A stretch of DNA of 64,000 bases, taken from positions 744,001 through 808,000 of the forward strand of contig NZ_PEBF01000001.1 of the NCBI RefSeq assembly GCF_002742625.1. Reading direction: 5' to 3'. Position 1 is the stretch's first letter. The number at the start of each line of letters is the position of its first letter. The DNA comes from Caulobacter sp. FWC2 (lineage in GTDB: Bacteria; Pseudomonadota; Alphaproteobacteria; Caulobacterales; Caulobacteraceae). The translations under genes were made by a program, and so were the position numbers. Of this stretch, positions 22,711 through 31,598 are shown piece after piece. Under the pieces are notes generated by a model. The model was not told the DNA's origin. It saw nothing but the letters and a program-made list of their open reading frames with translations, and made no database searches.

Positions 22711-24243
22711 TTAGGCCGCGGCTTCCTCGCCGCCTTCGTCTTCGTCTCCGCCCAGCAGGGCGCTTAGCACGGTGGCCAGGCGCTCGGGCTTGATCGGCTT
22801 TTCGACCACGTCCTGCATGCCGGCGGCGATATAGGTCTGGACGTCGGCCGGATCGGCGTTGGCGGTCAGGGCCACGATCGGCACGCCGCCGACGCGACCG
22901 CCCACTTCGCGGATGGCGCGGGTGGCGGCGATGCCGTCCATGCGCGGCATCTTTATGTCCATCAGCACCAGGTCGAAGCGGCCGCTCTTGGCCATCTCGA
23001 CCGCCTCGACGCCATCGACCGCCTGTTCCGAGGTGCACTCGAACATGTCGCACAGCGCCTCGGCGACCATGCGGTTGGTGGCGTTGTCGTCGACGATCAG
23101 GATGTGGGCGGCGCGGCTGGCGACGGCCTGGTCCTCATGGACCTCGGCTTCGGTGGCGGCGGGGGCGAGCGTCAGGCCGAAGCCGACGGTCAGGCCCGAG
23201 CCGCGATTGGCCTCGGCGTGCAGAGGACCGCCCATGGCGCGCAGGACGCGGTGAGCCAGGGCCAGACCCACGCCCAGGGCCATCTCGTTGCGGTCCTGCT
23301 GGCTGGTCGTGCCCAGCGGGTCGCCGATGAGGGGCAGGCGCTCGTCGGCGTGGCCCTCGGTATTGTCGCGCACCAGGCCGTCCAGTTGGACATGGTCGCC
23401 TTGGCAGCGGGCCGTCAGGCGGGCCTCGATCATGCCGCGGCCGGCGGCCAGGGCGTTCTCGATCAGGATGTCGAACACCTGCAGCAGGCGCTCGCCATCG
23501 ACCTCGACCCCACACTCGGGATCGCCGTCATAGGAGACCAGCAGGGTGGAGCCGCCCTCGTGGGCGCGTTCGGCCCAGCGCGCTTCGACGGCGTCGGCCA
23601 GATCGCGCAGGCGGGTCGGGGTCGGGGTGAAGAGCAGTTGGCCCTGGCTTGAGCGGTGCAGGTCGATGGCCCGGCTCAGCGTCGCGCTCATGTCGCGGCT
23701 GGTGTCGCCGATGGCGCGCACGAACGCCGAGGCGTCGGGGGTCAGGCGCTGCTGCTCGAGGCGTTCGGTGATGGCGAGGACGCCGTCCAGGTGGGCGCCG
23801 ATGTCGACGGCCATGCGCTCGACCAGGCCCATGGCGTCGCTGGCGTCGCGTTGGCGGCGACGGTGAGAGGCGAGCAGCGAGCCGAGGCCGCCGACGCCGA
23901 CATAGCGGCCGGCCTCGTCCACGGCGATATAGGCGGTGCGGAAGACGGGCGTGGGGCTGTCGGCCAGGGCGTTGACGAAGCTGTTGGAGTCGGAGGCCGC
24001 CGCGACAATGCGCGGCGTGGCGTCCATGACCTGGGAAACCGGCTTGTCGGCCAGGGTCTCTGCGGCCACCCGCATCATGCCCTGGAGTACGTCGCGATAG
24101 ATCAGGCCGACGGGCGTCCCGGCCTCGACGACCGCGATCGCCGACAGGGCCGGATCGGCGTCGAACATCGCGGCGACCTCGGCGCAGGCGGCGCCGGGGG
24201 CGATTGGGTCGCTCAGATCGATCAGGCGGTAAAGCGTGTCCAT
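22711..24243 (-). CDS. Hybrid histidine kinase with N-terminal CBS pair and C-terminal receiver
   Basis: A 510-residue soluble protein. Residues about 10-125 look like a CBS pair (SAIAVVEAGTPVGLIYRDVL; DKPVSQVMDATPRIVAAASD). A dimerisation helix region follows, with His in DIGAHLDGVLAITERL. The ATPase has an N box (FDILIENALAA) and a strong G2 region (ALGVGLALAHRVLRAMGG). The receiver has LIVDDNATNRMVAEALCD, the phosphoacceptor Asp in VLMDIKMPRMDG, and Lys in VEKPIKPE. CBS domains bind adenine nucleotides, so energy or nucleotide sensing is inferred. The ATG at 24243 is preferred to an upstream TTG. The phosphoacceptor His region is weakly conserved. Confidence 0.88.
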   Translation of the reverse strand: MDTLYRLIDLSDPIAPGAACAEVAAMFDADPALSAIAVVEAGTPVGLIYRDVLQGMMRVAAETLADKPVSQVMDATPRIVAAASDSNSFVNALADSPTPVFRTAYIAVDEAGRYVGVGGLGSLLASHRRRQRDASDAMGLVERMAVDIGAHLDGVLAITERLEQQRLTPDASAFVRAIGDTSRDMSATLSRAIDLHRSSQGQLLFTPTPTRLRDLADAVEARWAERAHEGGSTLLVSYDGDPECGVEVDGERLLQVFDILIENALAAGRGMIEARLTARCQGDHVQLDGLVRDNTEGHADERLPLIGDPLGTTSQQDRNEMALGVGLALAHRVLRAMGGPLHAEANRGSGLTVGFGLTLAPAATEAEVHEDQAVASRAAHILIVDDNATNRMVAEALCDMFECTSEQAVDGVEAVEMAKSGRFDLVLMDIKMPRMDGIAATRAIREVGGRVGGVPIVALTANADPADVQTYIAAGMQDVVEKPIKPERLATVLSALLGGDEDEGGEEAAA

Positions 24244-24381
24244 GCGGCGCTTCGCTGGGATTTGGAGCTCCAACTTGCCCCGGCTCGCCTTGCGGAGTCG
24301 TTAAGTTGGGCGCGGCGACGGCGTGGTAATCGCGGGAAATCGCTCATCTTTCCGCCAGCCCCCTAGGCGCGGGACGAGAAA

Positions 24382-24406
24382 GGGGCGTCGGATGACCCGA
24401 CGCCCC
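24382..24406 (-). terminator. Intrinsic terminator of the TonB receptor gene
   Basis: GGGGCGTCGG (24382-24391) pairs perfectly with CCGACGCCCC (24397-24406) around a 5-nt loop, followed on the minus strand by CTTTCTC. It lies 24 bp past the receptor stop codon. Confidence 0.75.
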
Positions 24407-24430
24407 CTCCATTTTCTTGCTTAACTGGAC

Positions 24431-27262
24431 TTACCAGGACTTGGAGATCGACACGCCGTAGAGGCGCGGCTCGGCGGTTATCACATTGGTGAACAGGCCG
24501 GAGCTGTCGTCGGTGGTGTAGGCGTCGACGATCGGCGTCTTGTTGCCGATGTTCTTCACATAGGCGTCGATCGAGACACCCCATTCCGCCTTTTCGAGCT
24601 TCAGGGTGAGGTTGCCGTTGTCCCACGACTTCAGGCGGTCGTACTCGGTGTTGTAGACCCGAGCGAACTGCTGGCTCTGGCGGTAGTAGTCGCCGCGCAG
24701 GGTGGCCGACCAGCCGGAGGGCAGGTCGAAGCGGTACTGGGCGCCGATAGAGGTGGTCCAGTGCGGCGAGTTGGGCAGCTCGTTGCCCGACAGGTTCGCC
24801 GCCGTGCCTTCGATCGAGTAGCCGGCCCCGTAGGTGTAGAGGCCCGTGGCGTTGGCCAGGAACGCCGCCGTGGGGGCGGGGAGGCCCGCGCCGCCGGCCG
24901 CGGCCGGGGCCGAAAGGAAGGCCTGATAGGCCGCCGCGCCCGAGCAGGCCCAGGGCAGGGTGCCCCCGGCCCCGGCGCCCAGGATGGTGGCGACGCCGGC
25001 GCTGGCCAGCACGCAGTTGGCGCCGACGGACGAGGCGTTCGGACCCACCTTCACGACCGTATAGGCAGAGTTGGACTGGGTCCGGTTCATCGTGTCGATC
25101 GAGGTGACGCCGTTGCCGATCTTGGTGTGCAGGTAGCCGATATTGGCGTTCAGCTTCAGGTTCCGCACCGGCGACCAGATGCTTTCCAGCTCGAAGCCGT
25201 AGACCTTGGCGTCGACGTTCTCGTTCACCGAGGTGCGGTTCACGATCTTGGAGATCTGATAGCCCTTGTAGTCGTACGAGAAGCCCGTGGCGTTGATCAG
25301 AACACTGCCGCCGGCCAGGGTGTTCTTGGCGCCGATCTCGATGGCGTTGACGAATTCGGGATCGAAGGTCTGGCTGATGCCGACCGCGCCCGCCGGAACG
25401 CCCGGATTGATGCCGCCGCCCTTGTAGCCCTTGGAATAGAAGGCATAGAGCAGGGTGTCGTCGGTAAAGCCCAGATGGGCCTTGTAGTCGAAGCCGACGC
25501 GGCCCGTGGTCTCGCTGAAGCGGGCGCGCTGGTCAGGATTGGTCGGGTTCAGGGTCAGGCCGTAGCCAGGGGCCAGCAGCACGGTCGAGTAGTTCTTGAC
25601 CGCCTTCTTGTCGCGGGTCTGGCGCAGGCCCAGGGTGAACTTCAGGTCGTCGTTCAGCTGATAGTAAACCTCGCCCATGACCGCGTCCGACACCAGGGTG
25701 TAGGGCGTGCGGTTGTCATAGTAGTTGTGGCCGTCGCCGGTCGGGTCGGCCGCCGTGTCGATGCCGATGCAGTTGGCGGTGGTCGCCGGGTTGCAGGTGG
25801 GCGACAGGCCCTTGGAGGCGTTCAGCGCCAGCGACGACAGGGTCAGCGAGTTGCCGATCACGTAGTAGTCGGTCAGCGTCCGGTAGGTGAAGTGGATGGC
25901 GCCGACGGTAAAGTTCAGCGGGCCGGCATAGGCCGACTGCAGGCGAAGTTCCTGGCTGAACTGTTCCGAGCGGCCCGACGAGACGTCGATCGTCGTGAAC
26001 TTGTTGGTGTTGCCGACCTGCGGGTCGTTGAAGAAGCCGCCCGGCGTGAAGGGCGTGTTGTTGAAGGCGACCGGCGAGACGTTCCGGTTGTAGTCCTGCT
26101 TCGTATAGACGCTGCCCTTGCTGTAGGCGGTCATCGAGGTGGCCGTCAGCTCGTCGGTCAGGTCGTAGGCCAGGGTCAGCTGGTAGACGTTCGAGCCCGA
26201 GCGGTAGAGCGGATCCAGCGCCGTCTCGATCTCGCGCAGGTTCGTCGAGGTGGTGTCACCCAGGTTGGTGTCGCCCGAGGTGAAGCCGAAGATGTTGCCC
26301 AGCAGGCCCGTCAGGGTGCCCGAGGTGTTGACCGTGCCGTAGGCGCTGGAGCCGTACAGCGAGGCCGGCAGACAGCCCTGGGTCAGGAAGCCGCGCGCCG
26401 CGCCGGTCGGCACGCCGCCGACCGTGGCCGGGCCGTTGTCCTTGGTGCATAGCTGCTTGCCGGTGCGCGCGCGGTTGTCGTTCTCGTGGAAGCGTTCCCA
26501 CAGGAAGTTGGTGCGCAGCTTGTCAGTCGGATTGAACATCACCTGGACGCGGGTCGAATAGAGGTCCCGGTCGTCGACGACGTGATTGTTGAAGGTGTTG
26601 GTGACGAAGCCGTCGCGCTTCAGCGAGGCACCCGACAGGCGGACGGCCAGCTTGTCGCCGAAGATCGGCACGTTGACCATGCCGCGCAGCTTGATCGAAT
26701 TGTAGTTGCCGTATTCGGCCCGGACATTGGCCTCGAACTGGTCGGTCGGCTTGGCGGTGATGACATTGACCACGCCGCCGGTGGCGTTGCGGCCGTAGAG
26801 GGTGCCCTGCGGGCCGCGCAGCACTTCGACGCGCTCCACGTCGTAGAACTCGGCCTCGAACAGGTTGCCCGACTGCATCGGTGCGTTGTTCAGGTGGACG
26901 CCGACGCCCTGGTCGGCCGAGGCGCCGACGGCCTTGGCCCCGATGCCGCGGATCTGGAAGTTGAAGCTGTTGGTGAAATTGCTCTTGGCGAAGGTGACGT
27001 TCGGGATCGCCTGCTGAAGGTTGGGACCGCCGTCGATCTTCTGGGCTTCAAGCGAGTCCTGGCTGAACGCCGACACGGCGATCGGCACGTCCTGCAGCGC
27101 TTCTTCTTTCTTCTGGGCGGTGACGACCAGCTCTTCGATGACGGTGGAGCCCTGGGCCGGCTTGGCGGCCTGTTGAGCGAACGCGGGGACGGCGAAGCCG
27201 GAGATCGCGACCGCAGAAGCGCCCATGATCAATAGGCTCCGCATACGCAGAGTTTGCGACAT
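24431..27262 (-). CDS. TonB-dependent outer-membrane receptor
   Basis: A 943-residue receptor. Signal peptide SLLIMGASAVAISGFAVPAF-AQ, a TonB box-like segment (IEELVVTAQKKEEALQDVPI), the plug domain (NFQIRGIGAKAVG; VERVEVLRGPQGTLYGRNAT), then a 22-strand-type barrel ending YGVSISKSW with the terminal aromatic Trp. Size and plug style match receptors that import sugars, siderophores or other large nutrients through the outer membrane. No transport or enzyme gene is adjacent to name the substrate. The start follows GGGAGGGAATTCA, a good ribosome site. Confidence 0.95.
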   Translation of the reverse strand: MSQTLRMRSLLIMGASAVAISGFAVPAFAQQAAKPAQGSTVIEELVVTAQKKEEALQDVPIAVSAFSQDSLEAQKIDGGPNLQQAIPNVTFAKSNFTNSFNFQIRGIGAKAVGASADQGVGVHLNNAPMQSGNLFEAEFYDVERVEVLRGPQGTLYGRNATGGVVNVITAKPTDQFEANVRAEYGNYNSIKLRGMVNVPIFGDKLAVRLSGASLKRDGFVTNTFNNHVVDDRDLYSTRVQVMFNPTDKLRTNFLWERFHENDNRARTGKQLCTKDNGPATVGGVPTGAARGFLTQGCLPASLYGSSAYGTVNTSGTLTGLLGNIFGFTSGDTNLGDTTSTNLREIETALDPLYRSGSNVYQLTLAYDLTDELTATSMTAYSKGSVYTKQDYNRNVSPVAFNNTPFTPGGFFNDPQVGNTNKFTTIDVSSGRSEQFSQELRLQSAYAGPLNFTVGAIHFTYRTLTDYYVIGNSLTLSSLALNASKGLSPTCNPATTANCIGIDTAADPTGDGHNYYDNRTPYTLVSDAVMGEVYYQLNDDLKFTLGLRQTRDKKAVKNYSTVLLAPGYGLTLNPTNPDQRARFSETTGRVGFDYKAHLGFTDDTLLYAFYSKGYKGGGINPGVPAGAVGISQTFDPEFVNAIEIGAKNTLAGGSVLINATGFSYDYKGYQISKIVNRTSVNENVDAKVYGFELESIWSPVRNLKLNANIGYLHTKIGNGVTSIDTMNRTQSNSAYTVVKVGPNASSVGANCVLASAGVATILGAGAGGTLPWACSGAAAYQAFLSAPAAAGGAGLPAPTAAFLANATGLYTYGAGYSIEGTAANLSGNELPNSPHWTTSIGAQYRFDLPSGWSATLRGDYYRQSQQFARVYNTEYDRLKSWDNGNLTLKLEKAEWGVSIDAYVKNIGNKTPIVDAYTTDDSSGLFTNVITAEPRLYGVSISKSW

Positions 27263-27560
27263 TGAATTCCCTCCCTGGACCCGCAGCGGCGCCTTATGGG
27301 TGGAGCCTGCGAGGGTCGGTGTTTCCTCGGCGCCGTACTGTTCTCACTACGCGGGCTTACGGCGAGCCCATCGCAGCATTCTGAGATTGCATACTTGCGT
27401 TTGAAAGCTGTCAACTGGCCGATGCGTAAGTGAACAGCGATAGGTTACGCCTTTTCACTTTCCGGGAGGTGGTGTTCTCCTGATGCGGGTAAGCTTCCAT
27501 CGAATTAGAAGATCGGGTTTGGAGCTTCCGTAACGGAACTCGACGCCGGTGGCGGTGAAA

Positions 27561-27582
27561 ATATCTCGCAGCAGCGAGATAT
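27561..27582 (+). promoter_or_regulatory. Perfect 9-bp hairpin upstream of queC
   Basis: ATATCTCGC (27561-27569) and GCGAGATAT (27574-27582) flank an AGCA tetraloop. It is about 160 bp before the queC start with no U-tract, so it is not a normal terminator. It could be an operator dyad or an RNA structure. Confidence 0.4.
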
Positions 27583-27694
27583 GGCTATGGTTCGTGGGCG
27601 AAAGACTTCGTCCATGTTCGTGGATCGAGTATCGCGTGAGTCGGCTGTCCGCGCCCGCGATCCCGCCCCGGCGGTTCCGGCTTGGCCTTGCCTC

Positions 27695-27728
27695 GTGTAG
27701 AGGAGGGGCCATGTTCCCCCTTTTACAC
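27695..27728 (+). promoter_or_regulatory. Long hairpin in the queC leader
   Basis: GTGTAGAGGAGGGG (27695-27708) pairs with CCCCCTTTTACAC (27716-27728) through G-C, A-T and G-T pairs with one mismatch. It ends 14 bases before the queC ATG and leaves the GAGAGG ribosome site (27732-27737) just outside. It might be a regulatory leader; it does not match the compact preQ1-I riboswitch layout as far as can be judged by eye. Confidence 0.4.
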
Positions 27729-27742
27729 CTTGAGAGGCTCGC

Positions 27743-28486
27743 ATGAGCCCGAACACCGCCACTGGCGCGCTTGTCCTGTTCTCCGGCGGCCAGGACAGCA
27801 GCGTCTGCCTCGCCTGGGCCCTCGAGCGCTATGAGCGCGTCGAGACGGTCGGCTTCGACTATGGCCAGCGCCACTCCATCGAGATGGACGCCCGCCAGGC
27901 CGTGCGCCGCGAGGTGGCCGCCCGCTTCCCGCAATGGGCCGACCGCCTCGGTGAAGACCACGTCCTCGACATCCGGAGCTTCGGCCAGGTGGCCCAGTCG
28001 GCCCTGACCGCCGACCGCGCCATCGAGATGACCGAGCGCGGCCTGCCCTCGACCTTCGTGCCGGGCCGCAACCTGGTGTTCCTGATCTACGCCGCAGCCC
28101 TGGCCGACCGCCGGGGCGTCGACGCCCTGGTCGGCGGGATGTGCGAGACCGACTTCTCGGGCTATCCCGACTGTCGCCGCGACACGCTGGACGCCCAGCA
28201 GAACGCGCTGAACCTCGGCATGGACCGGAACTTCCGGGTCGAGACGCCGCTGATGTGGCTGACCAAGGCCCAGACCTGGGCCCTGGCCAAGACGCTGGGC
28301 GGCGAAGATCTGGTCCAACTGATCATCGAGGAAAGCCACACCTGCTACCAGGGCGAACGCGGCGTGCTGCACGCCTGGGGCCATGGCTGCGGAACCTGCC
28401 CGGCGTGCGAGCTGCGCGCGAAGGGCTATGTCGAGTGGGACGCAGCGGGGCGCGAGGCGCTGCCCAAGGAGGCGCCGGCGCAATGA
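27743..28486 (+). CDS. queC: 7-cyano-7-deazaguanine synthase
   Basis: A 247-residue ATP-dependent enzyme that converts 7-carboxy-7-deazaguanine and ammonia to preQ0 for queuosine tRNA modification. The N-terminal PP-loop is [56 protein letters not shown] and [20 protein letters not shown] are family blocks. The zinc-binding Cys cluster is [13 protein letters not shown] at the C-terminus. queE follows after a palindromic repeat, forming a queC-queE unit; queD and the downstream steps are elsewhere. Confidence 0.97.
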   Translation: MSPNTATGALVLFSGGQDSSVCLAWALERYERVETVGFDYGQRHSIEMDARQAVRREVAARFPQWADRLGEDHVLDIRSFGQVAQSALTADRAIEMTERGLPSTFVPGRNLVFLIYAAALADRRGVDALVGGMCETDFSGYPDCRRDTLDAQQNALNLGMDRNFRVETPLMWLTKAQTWALAKTLGGEDLVQLIIEESHTCYQGERGVLHAWGHGCGTCPACELRAKGYVEWDAAGREALPKEAPAQ

Positions 28487-28503
28487 GCATTTGCTCTACA
28501 GCT

Positions 28504-28621
28504 CCCTCCCCCTTGATGGGGGAGGGTAGGGTGGGGGTGATGCGGCGGTTCCGCCCGCGCTCCGTCCTGACGCGCTGTCACCCCCATCCCCAACCCTTCC
28601 CCCATCAAAGGGGGAAGGGGG
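28504..28621. repeat. Palindromic repeat, family 1, copy A
   Basis: Between queC and queE. It begins with a CCCTCCCCCTTGATGGGGGA-type hairpin, then an arm containing GTGGGGGTGA, a variable centre, the complementary arm TGTCACCCCCATCCCCAACC, and a closing hairpin CCCTTCCCCCATCAAAGGGG. The final GGGGGAAGGGGG is directly before the queE ATG and serves as its ribosome site. Confidence 0.9.
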
Positions 28622-28622
28622 C

Positions 28623-29255
28623 ATGACCTATTCCGTCAAGGAAATCTTCCTCACCCTCCAGGGTGAGGGCGGCCAGGCGGGCAAGGCGGCGGTGTTCTGC
28701 CGGTTCTCCGGCTGCAACCTTTGGACCGGCCGCGAGCAGGACCGGGCCAAGGCCGTCTGCACCTTCTGCGACACCGACTTCGTGGGGACCGACGGCGAGA
28801 ACGGCGGCAAGTTCGCCACGGCGCAGGACCTGGCGGCGGCGGTCGAGGCCCAGTGGACCGGCGGGCCGGACGACCGCCTGGTGGTCTGCACCGGCGGCGA
28901 GCCGTTCCTGCAACTGGACGACGCCGCGATCGAAGCCCTGCACGCGCGCGGCTTCCAGATCGCCTGCGAGACCAACGGCACGATCGAGGCCCCGGCCGGC
29001 ATCGACTGGATCTGCGTCAGCCCCAAGGCCGACGCGCCCGTGGTCCAGACCTCGGGCCAGGAGCTGAAGCTGGTCTATCCGCAGGACAAGGCCCTGCCGG
29101 AGCGCTTCGCGGGCCTGGATTTCGAGCGGTTCTATCTGCAGCCGATGGACGGGCCGGATCGTGACCGCAATACGCAGCTGGCGGTCGCCTACTGCCTGGC
29201 CCATCCGCAATGGCGCCTGAGCGTCCAGACCCACAAATATCTGGGCCTGCCCTGA
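28623..29255 (+). CDS. queE: 7-carboxy-7-deazaguanine synthase
   Basis: A 210-residue radical SAM enzyme making 7-carboxy-7-deazaguanine from carboxytetrahydropterin. Instead of the usual CX3CX2C motif it has Cys in SGCNLW, then 14 residues, then CTFCDTDF. This CX14CX2C arrangement is known for one QueE class. VCTGGEPFLQLD is the SAM-side GGE motif, and ACETNGTIEAP and CVSPKAD are substrate-side blocks. The start codon follows the repeat's GGGGGAAGGGGG run after one base. Partner of queC upstream. Confidence 0.96.
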   Translation: MTYSVKEIFLTLQGEGGQAGKAAVFCRFSGCNLWTGREQDRAKAVCTFCDTDFVGTDGENGGKFATAQDLAAAVEAQWTGGPDDRLVVCTGGEPFLQLDDAAIEALHARGFQIACETNGTIEAPAGIDWICVSPKADAPVVQTSGQELKLVYPQDKALPERFAGLDFERFYLQPMDGPDRDRNTQLAVAYCLAHPQWRLSVQTHKYLGLP

Positions 29256-29267
29256 GGCCGCTACGTC

Positions 29268-29522
29268 TTAGCGACGATCGTTGTCCCGATCGTGGTTCTT
29301 CTTGCCGTCGCCGGGGATCACCGCCTTGCCGGTGGCCACGACGGCCTTGCCCGCGCCGCCGACGACCGCGCCGGTGACGCCGATCGCCGTGCCGGCCACG
29401 GTCCCCACGGCGGCCGCCGCGAGGCAGCCGGTCTGGGAGAGCGCGACCATCGTGAGAATGGCGGCCAAGGGCGCGAGGCGGGAAGGGGGCGCGAGGCGGC
29501 GGAGGGTCATGGTGAAGCTCAT
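29268..29522 (-). CDS. Small Ala/Gly-rich lipoprotein
   Basis: An 84-residue protein. Residues about 17-33 (LAPLAAILTMVALSQTGC) are a lipoprotein signal ending in a lipobox-like QTGC, so it is probably lipid-anchored at Cys33. The mature part is Gly/Ala/Val-rich (VGTVAGTAIGVTGAVVGGAG) like glycine-zipper proteins, then a charged HDRDNDRR tail. Function unknown. A second in-frame ATG at 29510 is an equally possible start. It is convergent with queE, 12 bp apart. Confidence 0.75.
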   Translation of the reverse strand: MSFTMTLRRLAPPSRLAPLAAILTMVALSQTGCLAAAAVGTVAGTAIGVTGAVVGGAGKAVVATGKAVIPGDGKKNHDRDNDRR

Positions 29523-29558
29523 AAAACGCTGTTCACCATCTTCTACCGGTCGAAAGGT

Positions 29559-30101
29559 TTAAATTCTCCGCGTCGGATGGCCGCGCTCGGTCCGCGGGTC
29601 GTCGACATAGAACGCCTGCTTGTCGTCCTCGCGCCGCCGTTCGCCCCGGTAGCGTGGGTCGTCGCGACGTCGGCGGTCGGGGCCGAAATAGTCGCCAGCG
29701 CGAACGAACGGCCGGGGATTCTCGATCAGCAGGGTCAGGCGATGGATGACGCCGCGCGCCGTGATCGGCTTGGTCAGGAACTCGTTGACGCCGGCGTCGC
29801 GGGCCTCATGCACCCGGCGCTCGGTCGAGTGGCCGGTGATCATGACGATCGGCACGAACGGGTTGGGACTGTCGGGCGATTGGCGGACCAGCTGGACGAA
29901 GTCGATGCCGTCCAGGCCGTTCATCGACAGGTCGGTGAACACCACGTCGATCGCGGTGGAGCGCAGGATCGTCAACGCCTCGGCGCCGTCCATGGCTTCG
30001 AAAACATGGCGCACGCCGATCGCCCGCAGGATCTCGGTCAACAGCATCCGCATGTGCTGGTTGTCGTCGACCAGCAGGATCTTCAGGAGATCGAACCGCA
30101 C
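29559..30101 (-). CDS. Single-domain response regulator with basic tail
   Basis: A 180-residue protein. Receiver domain at about residues 6-125: LKILLVDDNQHMRMLLTEIL, the acceptor Asp in VVFTDLSMNGLDGI, MITGHSTERRV, and Lys in FLTKPITARG. The remaining about 50 residues are Arg/Asp-rich (FGPDRRRRDDPRYRGERRRE) without a known output fold. The GTG at 30101 is chosen because AGGGGG lies nine bases upstream and the receiver begins there. No kinase is adjacent; such CheY-like proteins often act in phosphorelays or on motility. Confidence 0.88.
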   Translation of the reverse strand: MRFDLLKILLVDDNQHMRMLLTEILRAIGVRHVFEAMDGAEALTILRSTAIDVVFTDLSMNGLDGIDFVQLVRQSPDSPNPFVPIVMITGHSTERRVHEARDAGVNEFLTKPITARGVIHRLTLLIENPRPFVRAGDYFGPDRRRRDDPRYRGERRREDDKQAFYVDDPRTERGHPTRRI

Positions 30102-30276
30102 GCGCCGAGCCCCCTTCGTCTTCGCGCAACATATCGCAACCCTGGCGTGTGTTAGCCGCACGTCAGGGTCTGCGTCGCTCGAGCCTTACCGCTGCAATCG
30201 TGTGCACGTCAACTCGAAAGCTGAGCCTAATCAGTGCTCAGGGTTGCAAAACCTTGTTTTGTGAACGCTGGTCGCT

Positions 30277-31398
30277 CTATGGACGGCTCTCGCCAGGCGA
30301 GAACACGTGGCCGCCGGTCTGGCCGCGATGGCGCAGGAAGGCGTCGGCCAGCACGCAGGCGGTCATGGCCTCGACCACCGGCACGCCGCGGATGCCGACA
30401 CACGGATCGTGGCGGCCCTTGGTGCGCAGATCGATCTCCTGGCCGGCCTCATTGAGGGTCTGGCGCGGGATCAGGATCGAGGAGGTCGGCTTGAAGGCCA
30501 CGCGCGCCACCACCGGCTGGCCGCTCGAGATGCCGCCCAGCACGCCGCCGGCGTGGTTGGACAGGAACACCGGCTCACCGTTGTCGCCCAGGCGCATGGC
30601 GTCGGCATTGTCCTCGCCGGTCAGGGCGGCGCTGGCGAAGCCGTCACCGATCTCGACGCCCTTGGCGGCGTTGATCGACATCAGGGCGGCGGCGAGTTCG
30701 GCGTCCAGCTTGCCGTACAGCGGCGCGCCCCAGCCGGCGGGCACGCCGACGGCCTCGACCTCGACCACGGCCCCGGTCGAGGAGCCGGCCTTGCGGATCG
30801 TCTCCAGGTGCTCTTCCCAGACGGGGATGATCGCTGCGTCCGGCGACCAGTAGGGATTCTGCTCGGTCTGGGTCCAGTCCCAGTTGTCGCGGTTGATCGC
30901 GTGCGGACCGATCTGCACCAGGGCGGCGCGAACGGACACGCCGGGGATCACCAGTCGGGCCACCGCGCCGGCCGCCACGCGGGCCGCCGTCTCGCGCGCC
31001 GAACTGCGCCCGCCGCCGCGATAGTCGCGCACGCCGTACTTGGCGAAATAGGGATAGTCGGCGTGGCCCGGGCGGAAGGCCTGGGCGATCTCGCCATAGT
31101 CCTTGGACCGCTGGTCGGTGTTCTCGATCATCAGGCTGATCGGCGTGCCGGTGGTGCGCTGGCCGTCGGTGCGTTCGTCCTCGAAAACGCCCGACAGGAT
31201 GCGCACCGCGTCCGGCTCCTGGCGCTGGGTGACGAACTTGCCGTTGCCGGGGCGGCGCTTGTCGAGGAACGCCTGGATCATCTCGGCCGTCAGGGCGATG
31301 CCGGGCGGCACGCCGTCGACGACGCAGCCGAGCGCCGGGCCGTGGCTTTCGCCCCAGGTGGTGACGCGGAACAGGTGACCGAAGGTGTTGTGCGACAT
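30277..31398 (-). CDS. aroC: Chorismate synthase
   Basis: A 373-residue FMN-dependent enzyme converting 5-enolpyruvylshikimate-3-phosphate to chorismate, the last common step of aromatic amino acid synthesis. [20 protein letters not shown] is the family start and fixes the ATG at 31398. GDYSYFAK-type signature appears as [38 protein letters not shown] and [20 protein letters not shown] follow. It functions in the same pathway as pheA near the window start, but the two are not linked. Confidence 0.97.
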   Translation of the reverse strand: MSHNTFGHLFRVTTWGESHGPALGCVVDGVPPGIALTAEMIQAFLDKRRPGNGKFVTQRQEPDAVRILSGVFEDERTDGQRTTGTPISLMIENTDQRSKDYGEIAQAFRPGHADYPYFAKYGVRDYRGGGRSSARETAARVAAGAVARLVIPGVSVRAALVQIGPHAINRDNWDWTQTEQNPYWSPDAAIIPVWEEHLETIRKAGSSTGAVVEVEAVGVPAGWGAPLYGKLDAELAAALMSINAAKGVEIGDGFASAALTGEDNADAMRLGDNGEPVFLSNHAGGVLGGISSGQPVVARVAFKPTSSILIPRQTLNEAGQEIDLRTKGRHDPCVGIRGVPVVEAMTACVLADAFLRHRGQTGGHVFSPGESRP

Positions 31399-31598
31399 GG
31401 GGCGGCTTCTAGCGGAAACGCGCGGCGCGGCAAAGTCGCGGGTCCCAAAGCCCAAGCTCGAATGCTCGTTTGAATCGAATAAATCTATAAAAAACTTCTA
31501 AGTTGTATTTCGGAAAAGGACTGGTACCTTGTTGCGCGGCGTCGATCCCCGGAACCGGGGCGCGCCTATCGCTCACGAAAAAACGATGGGAGAAGCAA

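Larger units (their letters stand above)
27263..27742. other. 480-bp gap between the TonB receptor and queC
   Basis: No convincing gene. It should hold the receptor promoter (minus strand) and the queC promoter (plus strand). It is less GC-rich around 27370-27560. Two strong hairpins lie on the queC side: a perfect 9-bp stem at 27561-27582 and a longer one at 27695-27728. Short reading frames here lack family features. Confidence 0.6.

Noticed and set aside
27695..27728. preQ1 riboswitch call for the queC leader
   Set aside because: Hairpin does not show the compact pseudoknot tail of preQ1-I by eye; left as an unnamed leader structure.
27505..27762. 85-codon minus-strand frame in the queC leader
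   Set aside because: No ribosome site or domain; overlaps both leader hairpins and the queC start.
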